Shown one piece after another: positions 1 through 6,902 of a stretch of DNA of 7,623 nucleotides. The first letter of the stretch is position 1. Every line of letters begins with the position of its first letter. A model generated the notes under the pieces. It was not told the origin of the DNA and ran no database searches. It saw only the letters and a program-made list of their open reading frames with translations. Made by a program: the position numbers and the translations under genes. The stretch comes from Pseudomonadota bacterium. Its GTDB lineage: Bacteria > Pseudomonadota > Gammaproteobacteria > Xanthomonadales > Xanthomonadaceae. The stretch is taken from contig JAEXNZ010000150.1 in NCBI GenBank assembly GCA_023439425.1, positions 1 to 7,623 of the forward strand. Reading direction: 5' to 3'.

Positions 1-213
1 ACATGGACGTACTTGCGGCGTGTCCCGGAGCGAGGGTGTTCGGCCCCTCCCAACACGGAACAACGGAAACGCCGCCGTTCGCGAAATGCAGAACACACCA
101 CCATCGGATTGCTTGCGTTTCGCCCACACATACCCGTGCTTTAGGAACGTTTGAATACGGCACGCGACTCAACTTGCCGAACATGCGCGTCCACTTCTTC
201 TGGAACGCCACGC
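1..213. other. Non-coding leader upstream of the fimbrial operon
   Basis: No convincing gene is seen here. An open frame on the + strand from base 3 runs into the pilin gene in another frame and has no protein-like character. The region presumably carries the operon promoter, but I cannot find a sigma-70 pair with good -35 and -10 boxes at 16-18 nt spacing. The TTGCGT at 113-118 and TTGAAT at 151-156 have no acceptable partner. Small inverted repeats occur (AACGG 62-66 with CCGTT 75-79; CGTGC 135-139 with GCACG 160-164), but they are too short to call operators. Any regulator gene, or a chaperone gene in the classic first position, would lie outside the window. Confidence 0.45.
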
Positions 214-726
214 ATGAACCGCATCATCAAGCAGACCGTCGTCGCACTCGCCCTGTGCACCGCTGCCATCTCCGCACACGCGGCCGAAGCGCACGTCACT
301 GTGTGGGCCAACGTTGACCCCACCTTGTCACTGCTCAAGGCCGATGGCAGCGCGTTGCCTGATGCCGTGCAACTGCCGTATCGCGCCGGGCAGGGGCTGA
401 GCAGCTGGACCGAGCGTGTGCGCATCTTCTCCAACGACACCACGCTGGATGTCGATGTGCGTCTGGCCGAACCGGCGGTGCTGGTGCCGCGCGTTGCCGC
501 TGCGGGCGCGGTCGATGTGCCGCTGCGGGTCACCCTCAACGGGCGCGAGCTCGGTGTGGCTCCGATTGATTTCACCGCCGACCAGTTGTTCCTGGGAGCC
601 ATTCCCGGTGCGTCCATCGAAATGCCTCTGACCGTTGCACAGGCGGTGCCCGGCCCGATCAGCGCGGCAGGTCTGTATGACGGCCCGGTCAGCTTGGTGC
701 TGGCGCAGAAAGCCGGCAGCCTGTAA
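214..726 (+). CDS. CS1/CFA-I type fimbrial major subunit (class 5 pilin)
   Basis: This is the structural subunit (170 aa) that polymerises into the pilus shaft by donor-strand exchange. Residues 1-23 form a signal peptide with a basic start, a hydrophobic core and an AHA cleavage site. The mature N-terminus, with HVTVWANVDPTLSLL at about 27-41 followed by KADGSALP, matches the donor-strand and early region of CfaB/CooA/CblA pilins, where the pattern is TVTASVDP then a LLQADGSALP-like stretch. The end, AGLYDGPVSLVLAQ (about 152-165), matches the family's closing strand. The only Cys (15) is in the signal peptide, so the mature pilin has no disulfide, as usual for class 5 major pilins. The ATG at 214 is chosen because the signal peptide begins there; a TTG at 151 would add 21 unlikely residues. 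The ribosome site is weak (GGA at 202-204). It is the first gene of the operon, with a hairpin 11 nt after its stop. Confidence 0.93.
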   Translation: MNRIIKQTVVALALCTAAISAHAAEAHVTVWANVDPTLSLLKADGSALPDAVQLPYRAGQGLSSWTERVRIFSNDTTLDVDVRLAEPAVLVPRVAAAGAVDVPLRVTLNGRELGVAPIDFTADQLFLGAIPGASIEMPLTVAQAVPGPISAAGLYDGPVSLVLAQKAGSL

Positions 727-737
727 GTCGTCGGTGA

Positions 738-763
738 CGCACCGGCCGCTGCTGGCCGGTGCG
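738..763 (+). promoter_or_regulatory. Intercistronic hairpin between pilin and usher genes
   Basis: A perfect 10-bp inverted repeat (738-747, CGCACCGGCC, with 754-763, GGCCGGTGCG) flanks a 6-nt loop, GCTGCT. It lies 11 nt after the pilin stop and 13 nt before the usher ATG. No T-tract follows, so it is not a textbook intrinsic terminator. In fimbrial operons such a structure often protects the 3' end of the pilin message or attenuates read-through, so that pilin far exceeds usher. That role is inferred here from position and stem strength; the palindrome itself is seen directly. Confidence 0.7.
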
Positions 764-776
764 CCCATTCGTTGCC

Positions 777-3419
777 ATGCGCATCTGCCTGCCTGTACTG
801 CCGTTGCTTGGACTGACCCTGCTGCTGATTGCTCGGTCGGCGGCAGCGCAGCGCCTGCCTCCTGGTTTCGAAGACCTCGCCGGCGGGCATGCCGAGCGTG
901 TCGAAGTGCGTGCGTTCGGACGCTCTGCCGGATTGTGGCCGGTGTGGGTGACGCTGGATCACGTCCAGATCGAGCAGCCTGCGCAGGTGCTTGCCGCACT
1001 CGGCCTCACCGACGAAGCGCAGACGGCGCTGTTCTCCGTGTTGGCCGCGCCGTTGCCGCGCGACAGTCAGCTGGCCTGTCTGCATGCGCAGCCTCAGCCC
1101 GGTTGCGGCTGGCGCGCGCCGCCGGACGACGCGGCCGCGGTGACGGCCATTTTTGACGAGGCTGAAAGCGTGCTGCTGTTGTTTCCATCATCGCATTGGC
1201 TGCCGCAGGACGCGGCGCGCGCGCGTTTCCACCAGGCCGCCGAGCAGGCGCGCAATGCGCTTCTGTACCAGCAGACCCTGCATCTGAGCGGAAGTGAGCG
1301 CGAACTGGCCTTCAACCTGCACGGGCGCGCTGCCCAGGGCGTGGGCAGCGCCGGGCATCTGGGCGGTAGCTGGAACCATGCGCGCTGGCGCGCGGCCGAT
1401 AATGCGGTGCAGGCGCGCACCGATGTTGACGAGCTGTACTACCGGCTCGATCTCGGCGCGAGCCACTACCTGCAGCTTGGCCGCATCGATCGTCGCAATC
1501 TTTCCAGTCCGCTCGGTGGTCAATTCGGGTTGGGGCTGTTGCCGCTGGGGCGCATGCAGGGCATGCGTGCCGGTACCACCCTGGCCTACCTGGATACCGA
1601 TGCACTGGACGACGCGGTGCCGGTGAGCGTGCTGCTGGGGCGCGACGCGCGCGTGGACGTCTTCGACGGCGAACGCCTGCTGCAGACCTTCTACCTGCCG
1701 GCGGGGGCAAGCACGCTGGACACGCGCCTGTTTCCTCCCGGCAGCTACCTGCTGACCCTGCGCATCCATGAGGACGGCCGTTTCGTGCGCAGCGAAACCG
1801 TCCCGTTCCAACGTAGCAGCGGCACGTGGTACCCCGCGCTGCAATGGTTCGTGCAGGGCGGCCGGCAGCGCGAGCTGGGCCCATCGGGACATGGATCCCG
1901 TGTGCTGCAGGCTGGGGTGCGGATTCCTCTGGCGGCCAGCACCAGTCTTGGCCTGGGGGCTTCGCACGTAGATGGCGTTGCCGCACACGAACTGCGCGTG
2001 GGGCTGCGACGCGGCTGGGATGCGCTCGACCTGCATGCCGATCTTGGACTGATCGCAGCCAGCGATGGCGGGCAGGGCGGGCAGGTGCAGCTGAGCGTGC
2101 GTCACCGGGTGGCCTGGAACCTCCATCACCAGCGCATGCGCGGCGATGCCTGCGCCCACCGAAGCAGCTCGGGCCGTGCAGGGTGCGTGGATGCGACCAG
2201 TGCCTCGGTATCGCTTCCGCTGCTCGGCGGCAGCCTGCACCTGGGCTACACGGAGCGCCGCAGTGCGCTGCCGCCGAGCGAACCCGGCGAATGGGCTGTG
2301 CCTGGCAGCAACCGCGGCCTGCAGGCCAACTACACCCGCACCCGGGTCTGGCGTGGTCTGAGTGTGGGCACGCGTGCAGGCGTCTGGCACCAGCGCAGCA
2401 CCGACCGGCGGTTGGCCAGCGCGGACCGTGGCGTGCAGTTGAGCGTCAATCTTGCCCGGCTGGACAGCGCAGGGGGCCGCGTGCGCCTGCAACGCGCAGG
2501 TGCCGAACTGCGGCAGCGCAGCGGCCACACGCCCGACCGTCAGCTGCGACTGGCGCAGACCTGGCGCCAGGAGCAGGACGACAGCGCCCGTGCGATCAGC
2601 ACCGAGCTGAGCCTGCGGGCGGGCGATGCGCACGACGTGCTGGTCAGCGGCGACCTGCGCCGGTCGTGGGGGCGGGGTGGGGCGACCGTGGCGTACACCC
2701 GCACGGCGGGAAGCTCGGGAGCATCCTGGAGCGCACACCACAGCACGGCGCTGGCCGTGTCCTCGCAGGGGCTCTACTGGGGAGCCGCCGACGGAGCCGA
2801 TGCCGGGGTGGTGGTGGCGGTGGACGCCGAGGTCGATGCCGATCAGTCGCTGCACGGCCCTGCCGCCGAGGTGCAGGCCGGAGCGCGCGGCCAACTGACT
2901 GTGCGCGTCGGTGAGCGCCGCCTGTTGCCGGTCGATGGATACCAGCGGCACCCGCTGCGCGTGCAGGACGCCAGCTCGGCGTCGACGGCTGCTCTGCGCG
3001 CATCGATCGACGCGACCGAATTGCAGCCGTTCCTGCTGCCGGGTCGGTTGATACTGGTACCGGTTTCGGTGGCGGCCACCCATGCCTACCTGGGCAGCGC
3101 CCGCGACGAGGCCGGAAACGTGCTGGCAGGCGCGTCGATCCTCAATGCGGCGGTGCCGGCACTGGGCGTTCAAGGCGAATTTCTGGCCGAGTTCGAGCAG
3201 CGTCATGCCTGGCTGTATCTGCTGCAGGGTGAGCGTCTGCTGCAGTGTCCGCTGCAGGTGCGCGAACACCGCGCCGGACTGCTGCGGGTAGGTGCAGTGA
3301 CCTGCTCTCCTGTCACTGCGGCTCAGCTGCCGGAGTCCATTGCGGCACAACCGCATGTACAGCGCCTGCTGTCGGCGCGCCGTCCCTCGACGGCAGACAG
3401 TGCAGCGGGAGCACCCTGA
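777..3419 (+). CDS. Outer-membrane usher of CS1/TcfC-type fimbriae
   Basis: This is the outer-membrane assembly platform (880 aa, normal for the alpha-clade ushers TcfC, CooC, CfaC and CblC). It receives chaperone-subunit complexes and secretes the growing pilus. Residues 1-24 are a signal peptide ending SAAA. The mature start, QRLPPGFEDLA, then VEVRAFGRSAGLWPVWVTLD, is the family N-terminal domain. Residues about 281-340 (VPVSVLLGRDARVDVFDGE, then LPAGASTLDTRLFPPGSYLL) look like the TcfC E-set-like plug. Alternating beta strands of the barrel run on to about 700. The end (about 745-830, with AYLGSARDEAGNVLAGASI) resembles the CooC C-terminal domain. Six Cys fall in three close pairs (101/110, about 458/469, about 823/842), suggesting disulfides in the N-domain, an extracellular loop and the C-domain. 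The ATG at 777 starts the signal peptide; GTG 759 lies inside the hairpin. No Shine-Dalgarno sequence is visible. Confidence 0.93.
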   Translation: MRICLPVLPLLGLTLLLIARSAAAQRLPPGFEDLAGGHAERVEVRAFGRSAGLWPVWVTLDHVQIEQPAQVLAALGLTDEAQTALFSVLAAPLPRDSQLACLHAQPQPGCGWRAPPDDAAAVTAIFDEAESVLLLFPSSHWLPQDAARARFHQAAEQARNALLYQQTLHLSGSERELAFNLHGRAAQGVGSAGHLGGSWNHARWRAADNAVQARTDVDELYYRLDLGASHYLQLGRIDRRNLSSPLGGQFGLGLLPLGRMQGMRAGTTLAYLDTDALDDAVPVSVLLGRDARVDVFDGERLLQTFYLPAGASTLDTRLFPPGSYLLTLRIHEDGRFVRSETVPFQRSSGTWYPALQWFVQGGRQRELGPSGHGSRVLQAGVRIPLAASTSLGLGASHVDGVAAHELRVGLRRGWDALDLHADLGLIAASDGGQGGQVQLSVRHRVAWNLHHQRMRGDACAHRSSSGRAGCVDATSASVSLPLLGGSLHLGYTERRSALPPSEPGEWAVPGSNRGLQANYTRTRVWRGLSVGTRAGVWHQRSTDRRLASADRGVQLSVNLARLDSAGGRVRLQRAGAELRQRSGHTPDRQLRLAQTWRQEQDDSARAISTELSLRAGDAHDVLVSGDLRRSWGRGGATVAYTRTAGSSGASWSAHHSTALAVSSQGLYWGAADGADAGVVVAVDAEVDADQSLHGPAAEVQAGARGQLTVRVGERRLLPVDGYQRHPLRVQDASSASTAALRASIDATELQPFLLPGRLILVPVSVAATHAYLGSARDEAGNVLAGASILNAAVPALGVQGEFLAEFEQRHAWLYLLQGERLLQCPLQVREHRAGLLRVGAVTCSPVTAAQLPESIAAQPHVQRLLSARRPSTADSAAGAP

Positions 3420-3424
3420 GCGTG
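3407..3424 (+). promoter_or_regulatory. Ribosome binding site that sets the GTG start of the tip adhesin
   Basis: GGGAG at 3407-3411, inside the last codons of the usher gene, sits 10 nt before GTG 3422. No ATG lies near in this frame, and translation from the GTG gives a complete signal peptide at once. The longer open frame reaching back to 3245 would bury that signal peptide about 60 residues in. I therefore take GTG 3422 as the start. Confidence 0.7.
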
Positions 3425-4525
3425 CGCGCCGGCGTACTGTTGCTGATGTTGCTGCTGCCTGCGTGGGCACTGGCCCAGCGCCCACCGGTCACCGTGCCAC
3501 CCGGTGGCATCACTACGGTCAGCCTGCAGCACGGCTTCGACCGGTCAGCTCCGGAGCCGCTGCAGTTATGGGCACCGCGCACCGTGCTCGGCTACGACGA
3601 AGTCGCGCGCGGCTATGGCCAGTTGCATGTGACCTGCAGCGAGGATCCCGCACTTGGGCGCTGCCCCCAGGCCGATACCGGGCAGGGGCCGGTCGGCCCG
3701 GCCACGCTGCGCATGGACTTCCGCGAACAGCGCAGCGGGCAGCGAATCACGGTGGGACTGATCGGCGCGCTGGAGCGGATCGAATGGGAGCGGACCTGCA
3801 GCGACGATTACTGGGACAAGGCGGTGTTTCCACTGTGGACGTCCGCGAACCGCGACTGTCATATCGCCCCGGCCGGCACGGCGGCGACGCTGCGCTTGGA
3901 CAGCGCGGACATCGTCCAGCTGGTGGCCGGGCGCTGGCGCGGCGAGCTGCATCTGGACCTGCGCCATGCAGGTGGGGCGCTGATCGGACGCCAGGTGTTC
4001 GTGCTGGAGATCACCGTGACCGACCATGCGCGCGCCACCCTGTACCTGCCCGCGTTCGGGTCGTCGAACGGGCGGGTGCAGCTGCCGCTCGACTATCGGC
4101 CGCACCCGTTGCCGGGCAGCATCGGTGGCAGCGCCACGCTGGATCTGTGCCTGTATGACGGCACCGGCGCGCACAGCCCACGGCTGCTGCTGGGGGCCCA
4201 CGACAGCGGGCCGGCGGTATCAGAGCACTTCTCGATCTGGCACGACAGCGGCGGCAACGGGGAGTTGGACCGCATCGACTACCAGCTGCGTCTTCGCCAT
4301 GGCGGGGGCGAGCTGGCCCTGGGCAACCGCGCAGAGGTGGCACTGGACGGCCTGGACAGCGCGCCGCTGCGCGCCGTGACCCTGCCGGGCCTGCCGTACC
4401 TGGTGTACTGCGTGCCGATGGTGATGACCCTGCACGTGCCGCGCATACCGACGGCCAGCAAGCGCCATGGCCGCTACCAGGGGGCCCTGGTGCTGCGCAT
4501 GCGCCTGCCCACCCGACGACCCTGA
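3422..4525 (+). CDS. CblD/CooD/CfaE-like tip adhesin and pilus initiator
   Basis: This is probably the minor subunit at the pilus tip (367 aa, close to CfaE/CooD at about 360). In this family it binds the receptor and starts assembly at the usher. Residues 1-18 are a signal peptide ending WALA. As in CfaE, two beta domains can be inferred: an adhesin domain (about 20-200) and a pilin-like domain (about 205-367) ending in an amphipathic strand, YQGALVLRMRL. The six mature Cys fit this layout: 72/81 and 126/146 in the first half, 243/330 in the second; these pairings are inferred. The receptor-binding half has no sequence I can tie to a known ligand, so specificity is unknown. The gene begins 2 nt after the usher stop, which implies translational coupling. 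Assignment rests on length, layout, operon position and general CblD-family resemblance. Confidence 0.8.
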   Translation: MRAGVLLLMLLLPAWALAQRPPVTVPPGGITTVSLQHGFDRSAPEPLQLWAPRTVLGYDEVARGYGQLHVTCSEDPALGRCPQADTGQGPVGPATLRMDFREQRSGQRITVGLIGALERIEWERTCSDDYWDKAVFPLWTSANRDCHIAPAGTAATLRLDSADIVQLVAGRWRGELHLDLRHAGGALIGRQVFVLEITVTDHARATLYLPAFGSSNGRVQLPLDYRPHPLPGSIGGSATLDLCLYDGTGAHSPRLLLGAHDSGPAVSEHFSIWHDSGGNGELDRIDYQLRLRHGGGELALGNRAEVALDGLDSAPLRAVTLPGLPYLVYCVPMVMTLHVPRIPTASKRHGRYQGALVLRMRLPTRRP

Positions 4526-4544
4526 CCTCACTGGAGTGCTGATC

Positions 4545-5300
4545 ATGCTGCTGCGTTGTCTGACCGCCCTGTGCCTGCTGCTGCCCGTGCAGGCGTACGC
4601 CAATCTGGATGTGCACCCCATGCGCATACACGTGGACGCCGGCAAAGCAGCCGGTGTGCGGGTGCATTCACAGTCGGCGCTTCCGCAGTACATCCGGGCC
4701 ACCGTCAAACGCGTGCTGCACCCCGGCACTGAACGCGAACACGAGGTCGATGAAGCGGCAGGCGAGGCTGCCGCCGTGGCCGTGATGCCCTCGCGGTTCG
4801 CGCTGGCCGCTGGAGGCAGCCGTCTTGTGCGGGTGATCGCACTGGGCCCGGTGGAGCAGGAAACCGCGTTGCGTGTCTACTTTGAAGCGGTGCCACCGCT
4901 GGAGGAAGCCGATGCGGCAGAAGCGCCGGGTGCCGCCAGCGCCACCATCAGCGTTAGCCTGGTCTGGGGAGTACTCGTCAATGTGCTGCCGCCACAGGGG
5001 CGTGCCGCTCTGGAGGTACAGGGCGACACCCTGCGCAACCTGGGCAGCCTGCGCCTGGGCGTGTTGAAGGTAGAGCAGTGCGTGGCGGGAGACTGCCAGG
5101 TGCACCCCGTCGAACGCAGCGTCTACCCGGGTGACCAGCTGCCATTGCCATTCCATCCGCGCGCAGATGCGCGCGTGAACGTGTACTACCGGCTCAGCCG
5201 CGATGGCTATCGCGAGCATCAGCAGAGCCTGCGTCCGGAGCCGGCTGACAACGTTGCGCCGGTGACCGACTCCCCCGATCTGCATGAGGAAGCTGCATGA
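4545..5300 (+). CDS. Periplasmic fimbrial chaperone, CblB/CooB (alternate) family
   Basis: This is the periplasmic chaperone (251 aa; the family is usually about 230-250) that folds and caps pilin and adhesin before delivery to the usher. Residues 1-19 are a signal peptide ending AYA. The N-terminal Ig-like domain shows the family strands: LDVHPMRIHVDAG near the mature start, MPSRFALAAGGSRLVRVIAL at 81-100, and ALRVYFEAVPP at 108-118. The alternating hydrophobic run ISVSLVWGVLVNVLP (135-149) is the expected G1 donor strand. The second domain has one close Cys pair (179/184). The acidic tail after about residue 230 looks flexible. The start at ATG 4545 is supported by GGAG (4533-4536) 8 nt upstream. 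It follows the tip gene by 19 nt and its stop overlaps the next start. In the classic CFA/I, CS1 and cbl operons the chaperone gene is first; here it is fourth. Confidence 0.9.
   Translation: MLLRCLTALCLLLPVQAYANLDVHPMRIHVDAGKAAGVRVHSQSALPQYIRATVKRVLHPGTEREHEVDEAAGEAAAVAVMPSRFALAAGGSRLVRVIALGPVEQETALRVYFEAVPPLEEADAAEAPGAASATISVSLVWGVLVNVLPPQGRAALEVQGDTLRNLGSLRLGVLKVEQCVAGDCQVHPVERSVYPGDQLPLPFHPRADARVNVYYRLSRDGYREHQQSLRPEPADNVAPVTDSPDLHEEAA
5286..5300 (+). promoter_or_regulatory. ATGA stop-start overlap with ribosome site, coupling chaperone and autotransporter
   Basis: The chaperone TGA (5298-5300) shares bases with the autotransporter ATG (5297-5299). GAGGA at 5286-5290, within the last chaperone codons, is 6 nt from that ATG, an ideal Shine-Dalgarno position. 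This arrangement normally means ribosomes finishing one gene restart on the next, so the two proteins should be made together. The overlap and site are seen directly; coupling is inferred. Confidence 0.8.
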
Positions 5301-6901
5301 AGCTGATCATCCCGACCCTGAGCGCGCTGGTGCTGCTGTTCCATGCCGATACGGCCCACCCGGCGGCGACGGCCGACCCTGAGATTGCCGAGCGGGGAGA
5401 TGACGTTGCGGAAGCGCAATCCATGCCCTCCACCACGCCGCCTCGAGCGAGTGCTGGTGCGCTGGCGGGCGGATTGGCGCTGGGTGTGGGGGCAGCCAGC
5501 GCGTTGCGTCGGGACCGGGGCACGGGTGCTGCCTCCACGCTGCCGGACATGTCACCCCAGGTCAGCGCCAACGGAGCCCAGATTGCACGCAATCGCGATG
5601 ACATCGCAGCGCTGCGCGACACGCTGGCAGGGGTGTTTCCCGAAGGCGATGACCTGCTGCGGTTTGCACCCGACCAGACCGTGCGGCTGCGCGGCGCGCG
5701 CCTCGTTGGCATGGGCGACGGGATGATCACACCGGACAGCCGAGAGGGCATCAATGGCGCGCAGCTGCATGCCACCCATGCGCGGATCCGGCCGCTCGAA
5801 CATGCGGCGTTGTACGCCCGGGTCGGAGCCGATGCAGAGAGTCGACCCGCGCAGGCCGCACACCTGGGCAGTGCGTATGGCAGCGACGCGCGTGCGCAGG
5901 GCAATGGTTCGACGGCGTTGGGGGCGTACACCTGGGCACACGGCACCAATTCGGTGGCGATTGGCCGCGGGGCCTATGTGCAGCAGCACGCCGCCGATGG
6001 CTTTGCGCTTGGTGCACGGGCCAGAGTGTCGGCCGAGAACGGCCTGGCCATCGGGGCCTCCACCCAGGTATGGGAAGACGGCTACAACAGCGTGGCCATC
6101 GGCTATGGCTCGGTGGCCACGCAGCCGATGGAAGTGTCGGTGGGCGGGCAGGGTATGCGCCGGCGCATCGTGCATGTCATGCCCGGCACCGCACCCGACG
6201 ACGTCGTAACGGTGCGTCAGCTCAACCGCGTCGCCGGTCTGCTGGGCGCGGGCGAAGTCGATGCGACCGGGCAGTTTCAGGGCCGTCACTACACGGTGCT
6301 CGGCGTGCGCCACGACAGCGTGGCGGGCGCATTGACCCACCTCGATGAAGGCTTGCGCGGCACCCAGCAGGCACTGGAAAGCGCGACCAGCACGCTCAAC
6401 CAGCGTATGGACGGATTGCGGGCGGCAGCACCCGACGAGGCAGCTGCGCGCGCGCCGGAAGCCGTTGCCGCCGACGTGGCTTCCGCCGCGCCGACGCAGA
6501 CCGCGCCCACGCCGCGCGCGACGCCGTCAACGGATCCGCTCGAACTGCCGGTCGACGCGCGTGCGGTGGAGGCGGCCGTGAACCGCGCAAATGCCTACAC
6601 CGACCAGGCTGTTGTTGGCGTCGAGCATCGTCTGAACGAGCGCATCGAGCGTCTGGATCGACGGCTCAACCGGATGGCGGCGATGGGCGGCGCGCAGGCG
6701 GCGATGGCGATGAACACCGCAGGGGTGCCGACCTGGAACCGGCTCGGGGCCGGGGTGGGACATGCCGATGGCGAGTCGGCGTTGGCTGTGGGCTACCAGC
6801 GCGTGCTGGACCGACGCGCCGCCACCACCTTCAGCCTCAACGGGGCGTTCAGTACGGGCGGCGAGCGTACTCTGGCGATGGGCTTCGGCGTGGGCTGGTG
6901 A
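5297..6901 (+). CDS. YadA-like trimeric autotransporter adhesin (type Vc)
   Basis: This is a surface adhesin (534 aa, short for the class) expected to form a homotrimer anchored in the outer membrane by a 12-stranded barrel. Residues 1-23 look like a plain Sec signal, without the long ESPR extension. Then come a Gly/Ala hydrophobic stretch (52-70), a heptad-like segment (about 85-114), a first neck-like motif (about 129-160, with TPDSREGINGAQLHAT), five YadA head motifs (STALG 205, SVAIG 219, GFALG 235, GLAIG 249, SVAIG 265), and a second neck (about 278-310, with GTAPDDVVTVRQL). A stalk module (about 328-373, YTVLGVRHDSVAGALTHLD) is followed by a Pro/Ala-rich segment (376-418), a short coiled coil (about 430-460), and a C-terminal anchor ending FGVGW, with the usual terminal aromatic. 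It is the last gene of the fimbrial operon. The ligand is unknown. Confidence 0.9.
   Translation: MKLIIPTLSALVLLFHADTAHPAATADPEIAERGDDVAEAQSMPSTTPPRASAGALAGGLALGVGAASALRRDRGTGAASTLPDMSPQVSANGAQIARNRDDIAALRDTLAGVFPEGDDLLRFAPDQTVRLRGARLVGMGDGMITPDSREGINGAQLHATHARIRPLEHAALYARVGADAESRPAQAAHLGSAYGSDARAQGNGSTALGAYTWAHGTNSVAIGRGAYVQQHAADGFALGARARVSAENGLAIGASTQVWEDGYNSVAIGYGSVATQPMEVSVGGQGMRRRIVHVMPGTAPDDVVTVRQLNRVAGLLGAGEVDATGQFQGRHYTVLGVRHDSVAGALTHLDEGLRGTQQALESATSTLNQRMDGLRAAAPDEAAARAPEAVAADVASAAPTQTAPTPRATPSTDPLELPVDARAVEAAVNRANAYTDQAVVGVEHRLNERIERLDRRLNRMAAMGGAQAAMAMNTAGVPTWNRLGAGVGHADGESALAVGYQRVLDRRAATTFSLNGAFSTGGERTLAMGFGVGW
5909..6103 (+). repeat. YadA-type head repeats within the autotransporter
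   Basis: Five degenerate coding repeats with the core S/G-x-A-I/L-G start at residues 205, 219, 235, 249 and 265, so the spacing is 14, 16, 14, 16. In YadA heads each repeat of about 14 residues is one turn of a trimeric left-handed beta-roll. The DNA copies have diverged, so this is a protein-level repeat and not a recent tandem duplication. Confidence 0.8.
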
Positions 6902-6902
6902 C

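Noticed and set aside
113..156. Candidate sigma-70 promoter boxes upstream of the pilin
   Set aside because: TTGCGT and TTGAAT lack a -10 hexamer of reasonable quality at 16-18 nt spacing, so no promoter is called.
3..317. 104-codon open frame at the left edge on the + strand
   Set aside because: It overlaps the pilin signal peptide region in another frame, has no ribosome site and does not resemble a protein domain.
141..1085. 314-codon open frame on the - strand across the pilin and usher start
   Set aside because: It is antisense to two well-supported genes, has low-complexity composition and no recognisable domain or ribosome site.
1826..2914. 362-codon open frame on the + strand inside the usher gene
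   Set aside because: It is a frame shadow of the usher with Arg/Pro/Cys-rich composition typical of out-of-frame GC-rich DNA.
3245..3421. N-terminal extension of the tip adhesin into the usher gene
   Set aside because: It would put the signal peptide about 60 residues inside the protein; GTG 3422 with GGGAG upstream gives a normal precursor.
1188..3485. Very long open frame (765 codons) on the - strand opposite the usher gene
   Set aside because: High GC leaves few stops in this antisense frame. The product is rich in Arg, Gln, Ala and His without domain character, and the opposite strand encodes a clear usher.
4467..4544. N-terminal extension of the chaperone
   Set aside because: The extra 26 residues precede a good signal peptide and overlap the end of the tip gene; ATG 4545 has a well-placed ribosome site.
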